33,784 nt of DNA from Clostridiales bacterium (GCA_017537905.1 JAFYJX010000056.1:1-33784); one strand, 5' to 3'. Shown: positions 23,687-31,081, counted from the stretch's first letter. Made by a program: numbers and translations. The notes: generated by a model from the sequence alone, not told the origin.

Positions 23687-24943
23687 TTATGCTTCGGTAT
23701 CACCCGGCTCAAGCGGCTTGCCGCTGTTCAGGTCATCGAACATCTGCTTTACCGAAGGCGCATTCTTGGTGAGCTTCTTGATGGACAGATCGTCAGCCTT
23801 GTCGTTGGCAAGTCTCAAGTTGTTCTCTGAAGACTGGAGAGCCTTCTTGACCTTCTCCAAATGATCGATGGTCTTGTCGATCTCTTCGATCGCCGTCTGG
23901 AACTTCTCTGATGCGATCCTGTAATTGCGGCCGAAAGCATCCTTAAATTCCTGCATGTTGCTCTCGAAGTTCACGAGGTCTAACTGCTGGTTCCTGACGA
24001 CCGCAAGTTCCTTCTGGTACTGCAGCGAATTAAGCGCAGCGTTCCTCAGGAGCGTGATCATGGGAATAAAGAACTGCGGCCTGATAACGTACATCTTCGG
24101 GTACTTGTATGAGACATCAACAATACCGTTGTTGTAGAGCTCGTTGTCCGCTTCGAGGAGCGAGACGAGCACCGCATATTCACAGCCCTTCTCATTCCTG
24201 TCCTTATCAAGTTCCTTAAAGAAGTCCTCGTTCTTGTGCTTGGTGGCCGTGGTGTCCATCTCGTTCTTCATCTCGAACATGATCGAAATGAATTCCTGTC
24301 CGTCTTCAAAATCCCTGAAGATGAAATCGCCCTTGCTGCCGGTGCTGCTGACTTCATTATCCTTCTCAAAATACGCATTCGGGAAAGCAGTCATGCGGAG
24401 ACTGTTAAACTGGATCTGGCAGTGCTGCTCCAAGCTCTCGCCGACCATCTTCGTGGACTGGCGCGCCTTAAAATCCTTATACTGCTCGATCTGTTCATCC
24501 TTAAGCTTAAGCTGGTTCTTGTAAGTCTCCTCGAGACTCTTCTCCTTAAGCGCACTCTCGTTCTTCTGATTAACAAGCTGGCTCTTAAGCTCGATGACAG
24601 CCTTATTGATGTCGGCGATCTCCTTGTCCTTATCACGGACAGCTTCGCTTACCGCAAGCTTCTTCTCAGAATCACCCATGGAGATCTGGTTCTTAAGCTT
24701 CTGGATCTCCATCTCCTTATTCGCGATCTCCTTGTCCTTATCGCTGATGACTTCGGCAAAGGACTTCTCCTGCTGCATCTGCGCCATCTTAAGATCGCTC
24801 TTGTTCTTATCCTCTAATTCCTTGGCACGCTTATGAAGTTCCTCTTCAAAAGCTTCGTTCCTGACCTGGCTCAGGAGCTCGGCATAGCCGGACTCATCAA
24901 CCTGGAAAACCTCGCCGCACTTCGGGCACTTGATCTCATGCAT
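23687..24943 (-). CDS. DUF2130 protein: coiled coil plus putative nuclease-like core
   Basis: 418 residues, cytoplasmic. A short N-terminal CPKCGE motif (6-11) has only one Cys pair. A long Lys/Glu-rich coiled coil spans about 30-165. The conserved core (about 165-330) contains GSKGDFIFRDF (Asp206), FEMKNEMD (Glu224, Lys226), KHKNEDFFKELDKDRNEKGCEYAVLVS and DVSYKYPKMYVIRPQFFIPMI, as in DUF2130. The D...ExK arrangement is consistent with a PD-(D/E)XK nuclease fold, though activity is not shown by sequence. A second coiled coil (about 345-395) follows. GGGAGG lies nine bases before the ATG. It is a single-gene unit. Confidence 0.85.
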   Translation of the reverse strand: MHEIKCPKCGEVFQVDESGYAELLSQVRNEAFEEELHKRAKELEDKNKSDLKMAQMQQEKSFAEVISDKDKEIANKEMEIQKLKNQISMGDSEKKLAVSEAVRDKDKEIADINKAVIELKSQLVNQKNESALKEKSLEETYKNQLKLKDEQIEQYKDFKARQSTKMVGESLEQHCQIQFNSLRMTAFPNAYFEKDNEVSSTGSKGDFIFRDFEDGQEFISIMFEMKNEMDTTATKHKNEDFFKELDKDRNEKGCEYAVLVSLLEADNELYNNGIVDVSYKYPKMYVIRPQFFIPMITLLRNAALNSLQYQKELAVVRNQQLDLVNFESNMQEFKDAFGRNYRIASEKFQTAIEEIDKTIDHLEKVKKALQSSENNLRLANDKADDLSIKKLTKNAPSVKQMFDDLNSGKPLEPGDTEA

Positions 24944-25060
24944 ACTGATAATCCTCCCTGCTCAATTCTTATGGCCTTATTATATTCCATTCCGGAGCCC
25001 GATATGCGGCCAATAAACGGACTGATCGAAAGTGCCTGTCAGGTTATGGCGCGCCCCGCG

Positions 25061-25089
25061 TTGACGAGTTTTTCCGCTGACGATATAAT
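25061..25089 (+). promoter_or_regulatory. Strong promoter of the putative antitoxin RNA
   Basis: TTGACG (25061-25066) and a perfect TATAAT (25084-25089) are exactly 17 bases apart on the plus strand. No gene follows. The transcript would run toward the 3' end of the toxin gene on the opposite strand and stop at its T-run. Confidence 0.85.
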
Positions 25090-25095
25090 GAGACT

Positions 25096-25195
25096 ATCAA
25101 AGAGGTGTTACCGGTCGACGGTTGCCCTTTTGTTAAGTGGAAAATACCGCCCTAACTGTCCAGGCTGGGCGGTTTATTTATGCTTGTTTTTTTTG
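25096..25195 (+). ncRNA. Putative type I antitoxin RNA (antisense to toxin mRNA 3' end)
   Basis: A transcript starting about seven bases after the TATAAT would carry AGAGGTGTTACC (25101-25112) and CGGTTGCCCT (25119-25128). It then forms the stem ACCGCCC / GGGCGGT and ends in TTTTTTTT (25187-25194). The last 20 or so bases are complementary to the end of the toxin coding sequence, and the stem is shared with the toxin message terminator. Convergent overlap at the 3' ends is the arrangement of txpA/RatA-like type I systems. Ends are estimated from the promoter and the T-run. Confidence 0.65.
25146..25173. terminator. Bidirectional terminator shared by toxin mRNA and antitoxin RNA
   Basis: The stem ACCGCCC / GGGCGGT (25146-25152 and 25167-25173) abuts the toxin stop codon. 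On the plus strand it is followed by a T-rich run with eight consecutive T, and on the minus strand by ATTTT. Confidence 0.75.
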
Positions 25196-25266
25196 CAAAG
25201 CATAACGACTGTAGCTACCAAAATGCCTATCTCGAGTACTACGCTCAAGATCTCATAATCGGTCAT
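25174..25266 (-). CDS. Holin-like type I toxin, 30 residues
   Basis: The protein MTDYEILSVVLEIGILVATV continues with VMLCKKNKHK. It has a short polar N-terminus, a single membrane helix and a basic tail. This is the pattern of the small proteins annotated as putative holin-like toxins in Firmicutes. TTGGAGGTGATTGT stands immediately upstream of the ATG and provides a strong ribosome binding site. The stop codon abuts the terminator stem. A long leader of about 65 bases or more, with GAGGTGTTACC and an inverted GGAAGGCGGTT segment, precedes it. The opposing plus-strand transcript overlaps its 3' end. The toxin would insert into the membrane when the antisense RNA is lost. Toxicity is inferred from the family and the layout. 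Confidence 0.85.
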   Translation of the reverse strand: MTDYEILSVVLEIGILVATVVMLCKKNKHK

Positions 25267-25445
25267 ACAATCACCTCCAATCTCCCGTCAGGGGAAATAG
25301 AGGACAACCGCCTTCCGTTGGAGGTAACACCTCATAAAAATCATAGTTGATATGCTTTTTCAAAGCATTAACTTAATGGGACAACCATTTTTAGAAGAGT
25401 CGAAAAATCTGTTTCTGTCCTAAAAACCGAATTGACAAAAGAAAA

Positions 25446-25467
25446 GCCCGGGTTCATCAACCCGGGC
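25446..25467 (-). terminator. Terminator of the stand-alone VWA gene
   Basis: The nine-base perfect stem GCCCGGGTT / AACCCGGGC has a four-base loop and is followed on the minus strand by TTTTCTTTT. It lies 24 bases after the stop at 25491. Confidence 0.93.
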
Positions 25468-25490
25468 ACTTTTATTGGGAAGTTTTTCGC

Positions 25491-26165
25491 TTACTCCTTG
25501 TGTCTCTTCTTGTAGTCATCGCGAATGTCTGAAAGCATCTCTTCCGAGTCGAATGCTGCTGCCATTTCGGCAGAAGATCCGCATGCTCTCGCGCAGGAGA
25601 CCATCTTGGACATTACCTTGTAGTTGAGCGCTGTGCCGGCACCGTCACATTCGTATCTGACTGCTCTGCTCTTATCGACGCCGAACTGGTTAGCAACGCT
25701 TACCGCATCGATGTTTGCGCCCAGGAAGATGAACTCCCAGTGATACTTTTCCTTCTGCCTTTCGACCATTTTCTTGACCTTGGCATAAGAATATCTGAAG
25801 CTGGAATTCTCCATTCCGTCAGTCGTGATTATGAACAGCGTCTTTTCCGGAACGTCCTCTTCCCTCGCGTATTTATGGACGTTTCCGATGTGGTGGATCG
25901 CGCCGCCGACTGCATCAAGAAGCGCTGTCGAACCTCTTACGAAATACTCTTTTTCGGTGATGGGTTCGATCTTTGCAAGCGGCACTCTGTCGTGCAGGAT
26001 TTCCGTCTCGTTGTCGAAAAGGACCGTCGAGATAATCGCCTCGCCCTCTTCAGTCTTCTGCTTGGCGATCATGGAATTGTAGCCTCCGATCGTGTCCTTC
26101 TCGAGACCACCCATTGAGCCGCTTCGATCCAGGATAAATACGATTTCTGTTAATCCCTTTTTCAT
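25491..26165 (-). CDS. Stand-alone cytoplasmic VWA-domain protein
   Basis: 224 residues, essentially one von Willebrand A domain with no membrane segment. The metal site is complete: DRSGSM (13-18), GSTALLDAVG and TTDGMENSS. The C-terminal helical part has Ala-rich segments (SSAEMAAAFDSEEMLSD). Similar short VWA proteins occur near tellurite-resistance or chaperone genes, but none are adjacent here, so the partner is unknown. GAGG stands nine bases upstream of the ATG. It is a single-gene unit with a strong terminator. It differs clearly from the two membrane VWA proteins at 6477-8484. Confidence 0.88.
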   Translation of the reverse strand: MKKGLTEIVFILDRSGSMGGLEKDTIGGYNSMIAKQKTEEGEAIISTVLFDNETEILHDRVPLAKIEPITEKEYFVRGSTALLDAVGGAIHHIGNVHKYAREEDVPEKTLFIITTDGMENSSFRYSYAKVKKMVERQKEKYHWEFIFLGANIDAVSVANQFGVDKSRAVRYECDGAGTALNYKVMSKMVSCARACGSSAEMAAAFDSEEMLSDIRDDYKKRHKE

Positions 26166-26308
26166 TTTCTTTTCCTCGCTTTCCGCTGCTGTTATTCCGT
26201 CAGCAGCTGTTTGATCCTGGCATCAGTATATTGAGGTTTAACGGGCGGGGGGTCGCTTTGTAAGCGACATTTTCGGGCGGGTAGTTGCAGACATGGAAAG
26301 CACAAAAA

Positions 26309-26337
26309 GCCCCGCGGGCTTTAAGTAACCGCGGGGC
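26309..26337 (-). terminator. Terminator of the sigma/anti-sigma operon
   Basis: The nine-base perfect stem GCCCCGCGG / CCGCGGGGC has an 11-base loop and is followed by TTTTT on the minus strand. A smaller hairpin GTCGCTT / AAGCGAC occurs at 26252-26268 in the same gap. Confidence 0.92.
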
Positions 26338-26364
26338 CGTTTCTATTCCATCACCCGAATGATA

Positions 26365-27330
26365 TCAGAGCTTGGTAAAATCGATCTGATCTAAGAGATT
26401 CTCAATTTCTTCATTCGAATATTCACGGGTGTTTAAATCGTAATCTAACCCCGTGATACTCACTGTTACAAAGCTCTTTTCGAGATTGGCAGTAATGATC
26501 CAGCGTTCTACGCCCATCATGGGGTTTTGGCCTTTGGCGATGGTAACTGTAACACCGCTCTTTGTCGTGTACGTATACTCCTCAAAAGTGCTCTTGTCTC
26601 CGACATTGATATATGTGGTATCGAAATAGCCTCTCATGCATCTTCTGATCGAGAAATTAATGCCGTTGCAAAGTGCATCCAGCTGGAATGTTCCGTCTTC
26701 AAACATGTACCCGCCGCCGGTAAAGTCGCCGGAAAAAACATTTCCGTACTTCTCTCTGATAACCTTCTCGTCGCAGTCGGTCATGTTTTTATGAATCTTA
26801 AGATTGTATTTAGCCGTGATCTCGTTGATCTTATCGACCATCTCCTGCGACCAGACAAGATAGCAGTCGTACTCTTCAAACGGATCTACGCCTGTGCGCC
26901 TGAACTCCGCTTCGTGAGCTTCTAAGATCGTCCTGTCACGGTCGTAACTGTCTTCGAAATCCAACCATTCAGCAGTAGCCTTGTATTCGGGCGAATCAGC
27001 ATAGCCGGCTACGGAAATGAACTCACGTGCGGGCACTGAATTCTTAATGTCTTCTTCGATCGAAGGTCCCCAGGAACTCTTGCCGAAGGATAATCTTCCG
27101 AGGCCTCCGTTAAGTGCTGCAAATGCCGTAACGCCCAGTGCTCCGACGACTGCGACGGCGATGCCTATCGTCAGTGCCGTTTTCTTTGAAGCGTGCTTTC
27201 TATGTGATGTATTTTGAATCTTCATTCTAGTCAACTCCTTTATCCTTTCGGAGGAGACGACGTTCTGTTCTTCAATGTTTACTGAAGAATCTTCGATGTT
27301 GTTCATTAGTTCATGAATATGTACTTTCAT
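26365..27330 (-). CDS. Membrane anti-sigma factor candidate
   Basis: 321 residues: a cytoplasmic N-terminus of about 50 residues, one membrane helix (about 50-72) and a large extracellular domain. The segment SSERIKELTRMKIQNT before the helix is a pattern seen in clostridial DUF4179/DUF4367-type anti-sigma factors. There is no HxxxCxxC zinc motif, so it is not a classic zinc anti-sigma factor. The extracellular part is not a domain I recognise and could be the signal sensor. The gene overlaps the ECF sigma gene by 20 bases and shares its operon. The anti-sigma role rests mainly on topology and this coupling. Confidence 0.8.
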   Translation of the reverse strand: MKVHIHELMNNIEDSSVNIEEQNVVSSERIKELTRMKIQNTSHRKHASKKTALTIGIAVAVVGALGVTAFAALNGGLGRLSFGKSSWGPSIEEDIKNSVPAREFISVAGYADSPEYKATAEWLDFEDSYDRDRTILEAHEAEFRRTGVDPFEEYDCYLVWSQEMVDKINEITAKYNLKIHKNMTDCDEKVIREKYGNVFSGDFTGGGYMFEDGTFQLDALCNGINFSIRRCMRGYFDTTYINVGDKSTFEEYTYTTKSGVTVTIAKGQNPMMGVERWIITANLEKSFVTVSITGLDYDLNTREYSNEEIENLLDQIDFTKL

Positions 27331-27877
27331 TCAGATCGTCTCCTTTCGAATTTTTGCTGAGGATCACCCGGAGTCTTTCGCGTCCGCGCTTTAGTTTGGT
27401 CTTGACCGTGGACGGGTTCATCTGCATTTGTTTTGCGATTACCGACACGCTTTGACAGTAGTAATAAAACCGAAGGAAGATCTCTTTGTCCGGCTGGGGC
27501 ATGGCGTAGACAGCTTTTCGAACCATCTCGTCCTGGTCTTCCTGCGCGAGCCTGTCAAATTCAGAATCGTCATCTAAGATAAGAATGTCATCGTCCAAAG
27601 GGAGGTCTGAAGCTTTGTCCCGCAATTTCTGCATGGAAAGGCTCCTCGCCACGCGGCTCAAGTAACCTTTAAGGTTAAGAGGATAAAGGTTTTCCGCAGA
27701 CTGCCACAAGGTCACGAACACATCAGACGTTACTTCTTCAACGTCCTCATGAGTCATGGAGCCCTGCAGTATGTTATTTACTACGGTTCCCACATAAGCA
27801 CTGTACTTGTCGATAAACCACTCCAGTGCTTCCTCGTCGCCTTTTTTAAGTAAAGCCAGCGCCTTCGCGTCGTTCAC
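27311..27877 (-). CDS. ECF-type RNA polymerase sigma factor
   Basis: 188 residues from the GTG at 27877, chosen because GAGGTG lies six bases upstream. A GTG at 27886 is also in frame but would leave its ribosome binding site adjacent to the start codon. Region 2 is visible as ALEWFIDKYSAYVGTVVNNIL with EDVEEVTSDVFVTLWQ and LNLKGYLSRVARS. Region 4 is DKEIFLRFYYYCQSVSVIAKQMQMNPSTVKTKLKRGRERLR, a helix-turn-helix for the -35 element. An acidic linker (LPLDDDILILDDDSE) joins them. Such factors redirect RNA polymerase when released by an anti-sigma factor, here the overlapping downstream gene. Confidence 0.93.
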   Translation of the reverse strand: MNDAKALALLKKGDEEALEWFIDKYSAYVGTVVNNILQGSMTHEDVEEVTSDVFVTLWQSAENLYPLNLKGYLSRVARSLSMQKLRDKASDLPLDDDILILDDDSEFDRLAQEDQDEMVRKAVYAMPQPDKEIFLRFYYYCQSVSVIAKQMQMNPSTVKTKLKRGRERLRVILSKNSKGDDLNESTYS

Positions 27878-27902
27878 TCGTTTCACCTCAAAATCAATAT
27901 TC

Positions 27903-27951
27903 TGAACGGCCGTTCACCTATATAAGTGCAGTTTGGGTTCAAATGGTTTCA
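27903..27951 (-). promoter_or_regulatory. Candidate autoregulated promoter and palindrome of the sigma gene
   Basis: A perfect 14-bp palindrome TGAACGGCCGTTCA (27903-27916) stands 26 bases ahead of the start. Upstream on the minus strand, TGAAACC (27945-27951) and CTTATA (27921-27926) are 18 bases apart and look like an ECF-type -35/-10 pair (TGAAAC class). The spacing is slightly longer than usual. Confidence 0.45.
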
Positions 27952-27987
27952 CTTTTTTTCGAAATTTTTTTGGATTTCCCGAAAACA

Positions 27988-29196
27988 TCAGCCCAGCATC
28001 GGCTCATTGTGCTGACAGAGTGCTAGGTTGATCGTCATGATCTCATACACTTCATTCTCGATGAAATACTGCACGATGAGATCGGTCTTGCTCGACGGCG
28101 AGAATGCATATCCCGCACGGCCTAAGAAGTCTTTGGCTTCGTCTATATTGAGCTTCAACGCGAGAGCAAATGCGAGCGCGGTCTTTTTCTTCGGCAGATA
28201 ATCCTTATCTGTCCTGATCTTCGAAAAGTGCTTCCTGTCGACATTCGCGCGCTTATATACTTCGACGTCAGTGTAACCTTTCTCGTCGATCAGGCGCAGA
28301 AGGCTCTCGGACCATGTCTCGGTGAGATTCTTCATTACGTCATCAAGAGATCTTTTCTTCGGCGCTTTTGCAGCGGGTGCTGCTTCTGCAGGCGGAGGAA
28401 TCATCGCTGCTTCATCACGCTGAGGCGCAATGGATCTGGCCTCTTCCACGCGCATGTAGTTCTGCTTGCCGCGGATGCCTCTTAAGCGGTGCATTATTCC
28501 GGGCTTCTCATCCGGCTCTCCGGAAGCTTCTTCACACGCATCCGTTACTGATTCATCAGCAGCAATTCTCGCGGCACTAAGCGCTGCTCCGCAGATTTCA
28601 GCACCTGCAAAGCCGCTGCCATCAGCCATTGCACCTGCAAAGCCGTATTCTTCATCGATCTTCGCATCCACATAATGCTCGTCGATATATTCGTCGACAC
28701 CTGCAAAGATCTTGCCGGACAATTCGAAAGATTCGTTATCGAAAACTGCCAAAGTGATATCAAGTTCGTGATCTGCCAGGAACTCACTGAAAACACCTGT
28801 TGCGATCAAAAGCGCGTCTGTTTTGGGGAATCCGTAAATACCTGTCGAAATAAGCGGAAATGCGATGCTCTCAATCTCTAATTCAACGGCCTTTTTAAGA
28901 CAGTTTTCATAGCACTTTTTGACGATGTCTTTCTCGCCGTTACTGCCGCCTTCCCAGACGGGACCTACAGTGTGGAAAATGTATTTTGCATCAAGTTCAA
29001 AAGCAGGCGTAACCGCTACTTCACCTGGCTCGATAACGCCTATTTTCCTGCGCTCTTCCAAGAGCTTTTCCGTACCTGCAGCTTCGTATACCGCAGCATC
29101 AGTTCCGGCCATAAATGTGGGCTCGGGATTTGCCGTGTTGACGATCGCATCCGCTTTTATTTTTGTGATGTCGTTTCTTACTATCTGAAAAGCCAT
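27988..29196 (-). CDS. Macrodomain fused to C-terminal XRE-like helix-turn-helix domain
   Basis: 402 residues. Residues 1-170 form a macrodomain: NDITKIKADAIVNTANP, GTDAAVYEAAG, FHTVGPVW and LISTGIYGFP, the loops that hold ADP-ribose in O-acetyl-ADP-ribose or ADP-ribosyl hydrolases. The usual NAAN is NTAN here, and YGFP is kept. A linker of about 110 residues is rich in Ala and Glu. Residues about 280-402 form a helical domain (YTDVEVYKRANVDRKHFSKI, KKKTALAFALALKLNIDEA, FLGRAGYAFS) resembling an XRE DNA-binding fold. The domain pair suggests a sensor or regulator tied to ADP-ribose, but the target is unknown. AGGTG lies six bases before the ATG, and a good promoter precedes it. Confidence 0.88.
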   Translation of the reverse strand: MAFQIVRNDITKIKADAIVNTANPEPTFMAGTDAAVYEAAGTEKLLEERRKIGVIEPGEVAVTPAFELDAKYIFHTVGPVWEGGSNGEKDIVKKCYENCLKKAVELEIESIAFPLISTGIYGFPKTDALLIATGVFSEFLADHELDITLAVFDNESFELSGKIFAGVDEYIDEHYVDAKIDEEYGFAGAMADGSGFAGAEICGAALSAARIAADESVTDACEEASGEPDEKPGIMHRLRGIRGKQNYMRVEEARSIAPQRDEAAMIPPPAEAAPAAKAPKKRSLDDVMKNLTETWSESLLRLIDEKGYTDVEVYKRANVDRKHFSKIRTDKDYLPKKKTALAFALALKLNIDEAKDFLGRAGYAFSPSSKTDLIVQYFIENEVYEIMTINLALCQHNEPMLG

Positions 29197-29234
29197 AACT
29201 GCACCTTGTAAATCAAAAAAAATTTCGTGTTTCC

Positions 29235-29263
29235 ATTATATACGCGCTCACCTGCTTATACAA
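29235..29263 (-). promoter_or_regulatory. Promoter of the macrodomain gene
   Basis: On the minus strand TTGTAT and a perfect TATAAT are separated by exactly 17 bases (29258-29263 and 29235-29240). The start codon is 39 bases downstream of the -10. Confidence 0.8.
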
Positions 29264-29330
29264 AAGTGACAAAGATGTAAGAAATGCGTAAGAAGAATGA
29301 ATGGAGGCAAATCTTAACCAAATCTATACT

Positions 29331-29525
29331 GTTTGCATAACGGGAGGACAGGAAACTTGCAAACGCAATGAAATCGGGCTTTTCGGGCATTTGAGAACAG
29401 AAAAATGCAGCGTTACGCCTCATTCTGCACGAAAAATTGCCTCAATATTAAGGAAATCTTAAGGTTTTCGACACTTCAAATTAAGAGAGTCTGTGCAATA
29501 ATGTGTCGCGGGGAGAAAGAGAATT
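29331..29525 (+). other. Possible structured leader of the glycosyltransferase gene
   Basis: The 329-base divergent gap 29197-29525 holds no gene. Reading toward the glycosyltransferase there is TATACT at 29325-29330, then GTTTGC paired with GCAAAC (29331-29336 and 29358-29363) around a GGGAGGACAGG core, then TGCAG / CTGCA arms. A second weak promoter, TTCAAA-16-AATAAT, ends at 29502. I do not recognise a known riboswitch. Confidence 0.3.
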
Positions 29526-30836
29526 ATGGAAACTATACGAATCATTAACTTCATCATCACAGCGATATTTGCTGTCTGCTACTCATACCAGTTCTTGTAT
29601 GTGCCGATTTCACTCTGGTTCCAGAACAGAGACAAGAGAAGGCTTAAGAATGCAAAGGCAGACGCTGACAACGAGCTTTGCGAGAGACACCTTAAGCACT
29701 ACGCTGTTCTCATCAGCGCACGTAACGAGGAAAACGTAATCGGCCAGCTCATCGACAGTATCAACAATCAGACTTACAAGGGTGATATCACGGTCTTCGT
29801 AATGGCGGACAACTGCACCGATAACACATACGGTGTCGCTGTCGACCACGGCGCAGTCGCTTACACAAGAAAGTCATCCAAGTACATCGGCAAGGGTTAC
29901 GCAATTGAGATGCTCTTAAAGCACATCAAGTACGATTACCCGATGGGATTCGACGGCTACTTCGTTTTCGATGCCGACAACATCCTCTCTCCTAACTACA
30001 TCGAAGAAATGCACAAGTGCCACCTCGCAGGCAACGAAGCTATCACTTCTTACCGTGCAACTAAAAACTACGGCGACAACTGGATCAGCTCAGGCTACGG
30101 TCTCTGGTTCCTCCGTGAATCCATGTATCTTAACTATTCACGTTACAGACTTGGTTCATCCGCTGCTATTTCAGGCACAGGTTTCTTCTTCTCTGATAAG
30201 GTTCTCAAGGATATCGGCGGCTGGCCGTTCCACCTCCTCACAGAGGATATCGAGTTCACTATCAACCGCGTCTGCAAGGGCAAGAAGATCGCTTTCTGCA
30301 GAACCGCAGTTTTCTACGACGAACAGCCTACGTCCCTGAAGCAGTCCGTAACCCAGCGTATGCGTTGGGCAAGAGGCTACCTCCAGGTTTTCCAGAAGTA
30401 CGGAAAAGACCTGATCTACGGTATGTTCCACGGTAACTTCGCAGCATTCGACATGGCAATGAACATCATGCCGGCATTCTTCCTTACTGCGATCTCTATC
30501 GTATGCAACTTCCTCTACGGCATCATCGGCGCAGTCACAGGCGGCGACATCATGATCGCCATCTGGTCAATGGGCGAGACAGTTTTCAACGGATGCGCAA
30601 TGCTCTTCGTCCTCGGCGCGATCACAATGATCACAGAATGGAAAAACATTCACGCAGGAACAGCAAGGAAAGTATTCTCAGTCTTCTCCTTCCCGCTCTT
30701 TATGCTCACATATATTCCAATCGCTTTTGCAGCCCTCTTCGTAAATCCCGGTTGGAAACCGATTCAGCACAAAGCTACCACATCTTCTCTCAGTGCTGAA
30801 TTCGCGCAACGTGAATCGAGCAGGAAGATTTCATGA
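29526..30836 (+). CDS. Membrane family 2 glycosyltransferase
   Basis: 436 residues. An N-terminal membrane helix (about 5-32) precedes the catalytic domain, and three or more helices follow (about 310-405). The GT2 signature is complete: YAVLISARNEENVI, MADNCTDNT, FDADN (148-152, nucleotide-sugar metal site), LTED (238-241) with the catalytic Asp, and QRMRW (277-281). The Q-x-x-R-W motif points to a processive enzyme that makes and exports a polysaccharide, as in hyaluronan or poly-N-acetylglucosamine synthases, but no partner genes are adjacent. GGGGAG precedes the ATG by about 11 bases. The gene is monocistronic with its own terminator. Confidence 0.9.
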   Translation: METIRIINFIITAIFAVCYSYQFLYVPISLWFQNRDKRRLKNAKADADNELCERHLKHYAVLISARNEENVIGQLIDSINNQTYKGDITVFVMADNCTDNTYGVAVDHGAVAYTRKSSKYIGKGYAIEMLLKHIKYDYPMGFDGYFVFDADNILSPNYIEEMHKCHLAGNEAITSYRATKNYGDNWISSGYGLWFLRESMYLNYSRYRLGSSAAISGTGFFFSDKVLKDIGGWPFHLLTEDIEFTINRVCKGKKIAFCRTAVFYDEQPTSLKQSVTQRMRWARGYLQVFQKYGKDLIYGMFHGNFAAFDMAMNIMPAFFLTAISIVCNFLYGIIGAVTGGDIMIAIWSMGETVFNGCAMLFVLGAITMITEWKNIHAGTARKVFSVFSFPLFMLTYIPIAFAALFVNPGWKPIQHKATTSSLSAEFAQRESSRKIS

Positions 30837-30842
30837 TATTTG

Positions 30843-30876
30843 AAAACGCGACGCCGTAGGGAGTCGCGTTTTTTTA
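30843..30876 (+). terminator. Terminator of the glycosyltransferase gene
   Basis: The ten-base perfect stem AAAACGCGAC / GTCGCGTTTT (30843-30852 and 30863-30872) has a ten-base loop and is followed by T. Confidence 0.92.
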
Positions 30877-30914
30877 TGACTATTTGAGGGATTTACCGCG
30901 GTCGGTTTGCAATA

Positions 30915-31006
30915 TGCCCCGCAGTTTTATGCTAAGCCCGTGTTATGCCCCTCAGTGTGCCCCGCAGTTTTATGCTAAGTCCGTGTTATGCCCCGCAGTG
31001 TGCCCC
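30915..31006. repeat. Tandem 43-bp direct repeat
   Basis: Two near-identical 43-base units start at 30915 and 30958, and a truncated third starts at 31001. Each begins TGCCCCGCAGTTTTATGC and contains a second TTATGCCCC. They differ at two positions by eye. The 275-base gap 30837-31111 has no gene. Confidence 0.8.
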
Positions 31007-31081
31007 AAAATTGCTATATGAAAAAAAGGGGCAAAATAACGGCCTTTTTTTACCCCAAATTTTCGTATATGAAATTTGGGG
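31003..31081. repeat. Repeated CCCCAAA...GGGGC hairpin units
   Basis: Two related hairpins with a 50-base offset: CCCCAAAATTGC...AAAGGGG (31003-31031) and a perfect ten-base stem CCCCAAATTT / AAATTTGGGG (31053-31081), both with a TATATG loop. They continue from the 43-bp tandem repeat and form one repetitive block. Confidence 0.65.
31021..31051 (-). terminator. Probable terminator of the feo operon
   Basis: AAAAAAAGG and CCTTTTTTT (31021-31029 and 31043-31051) form a stem with A/T tracts on both sides. On the minus strand GCCCC followed by seven T comes 60 bases after the stop at 31112. It is embedded in the repeat block and could act in both directions. Confidence 0.55.

Noticed and set aside
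29364..29390. Eight-codon leader peptide MKSGFSGI upstream of the glycosyltransferase
   Set aside because: Too short to support. No attenuator with a T-run follows and its ribosome binding site is too far away.
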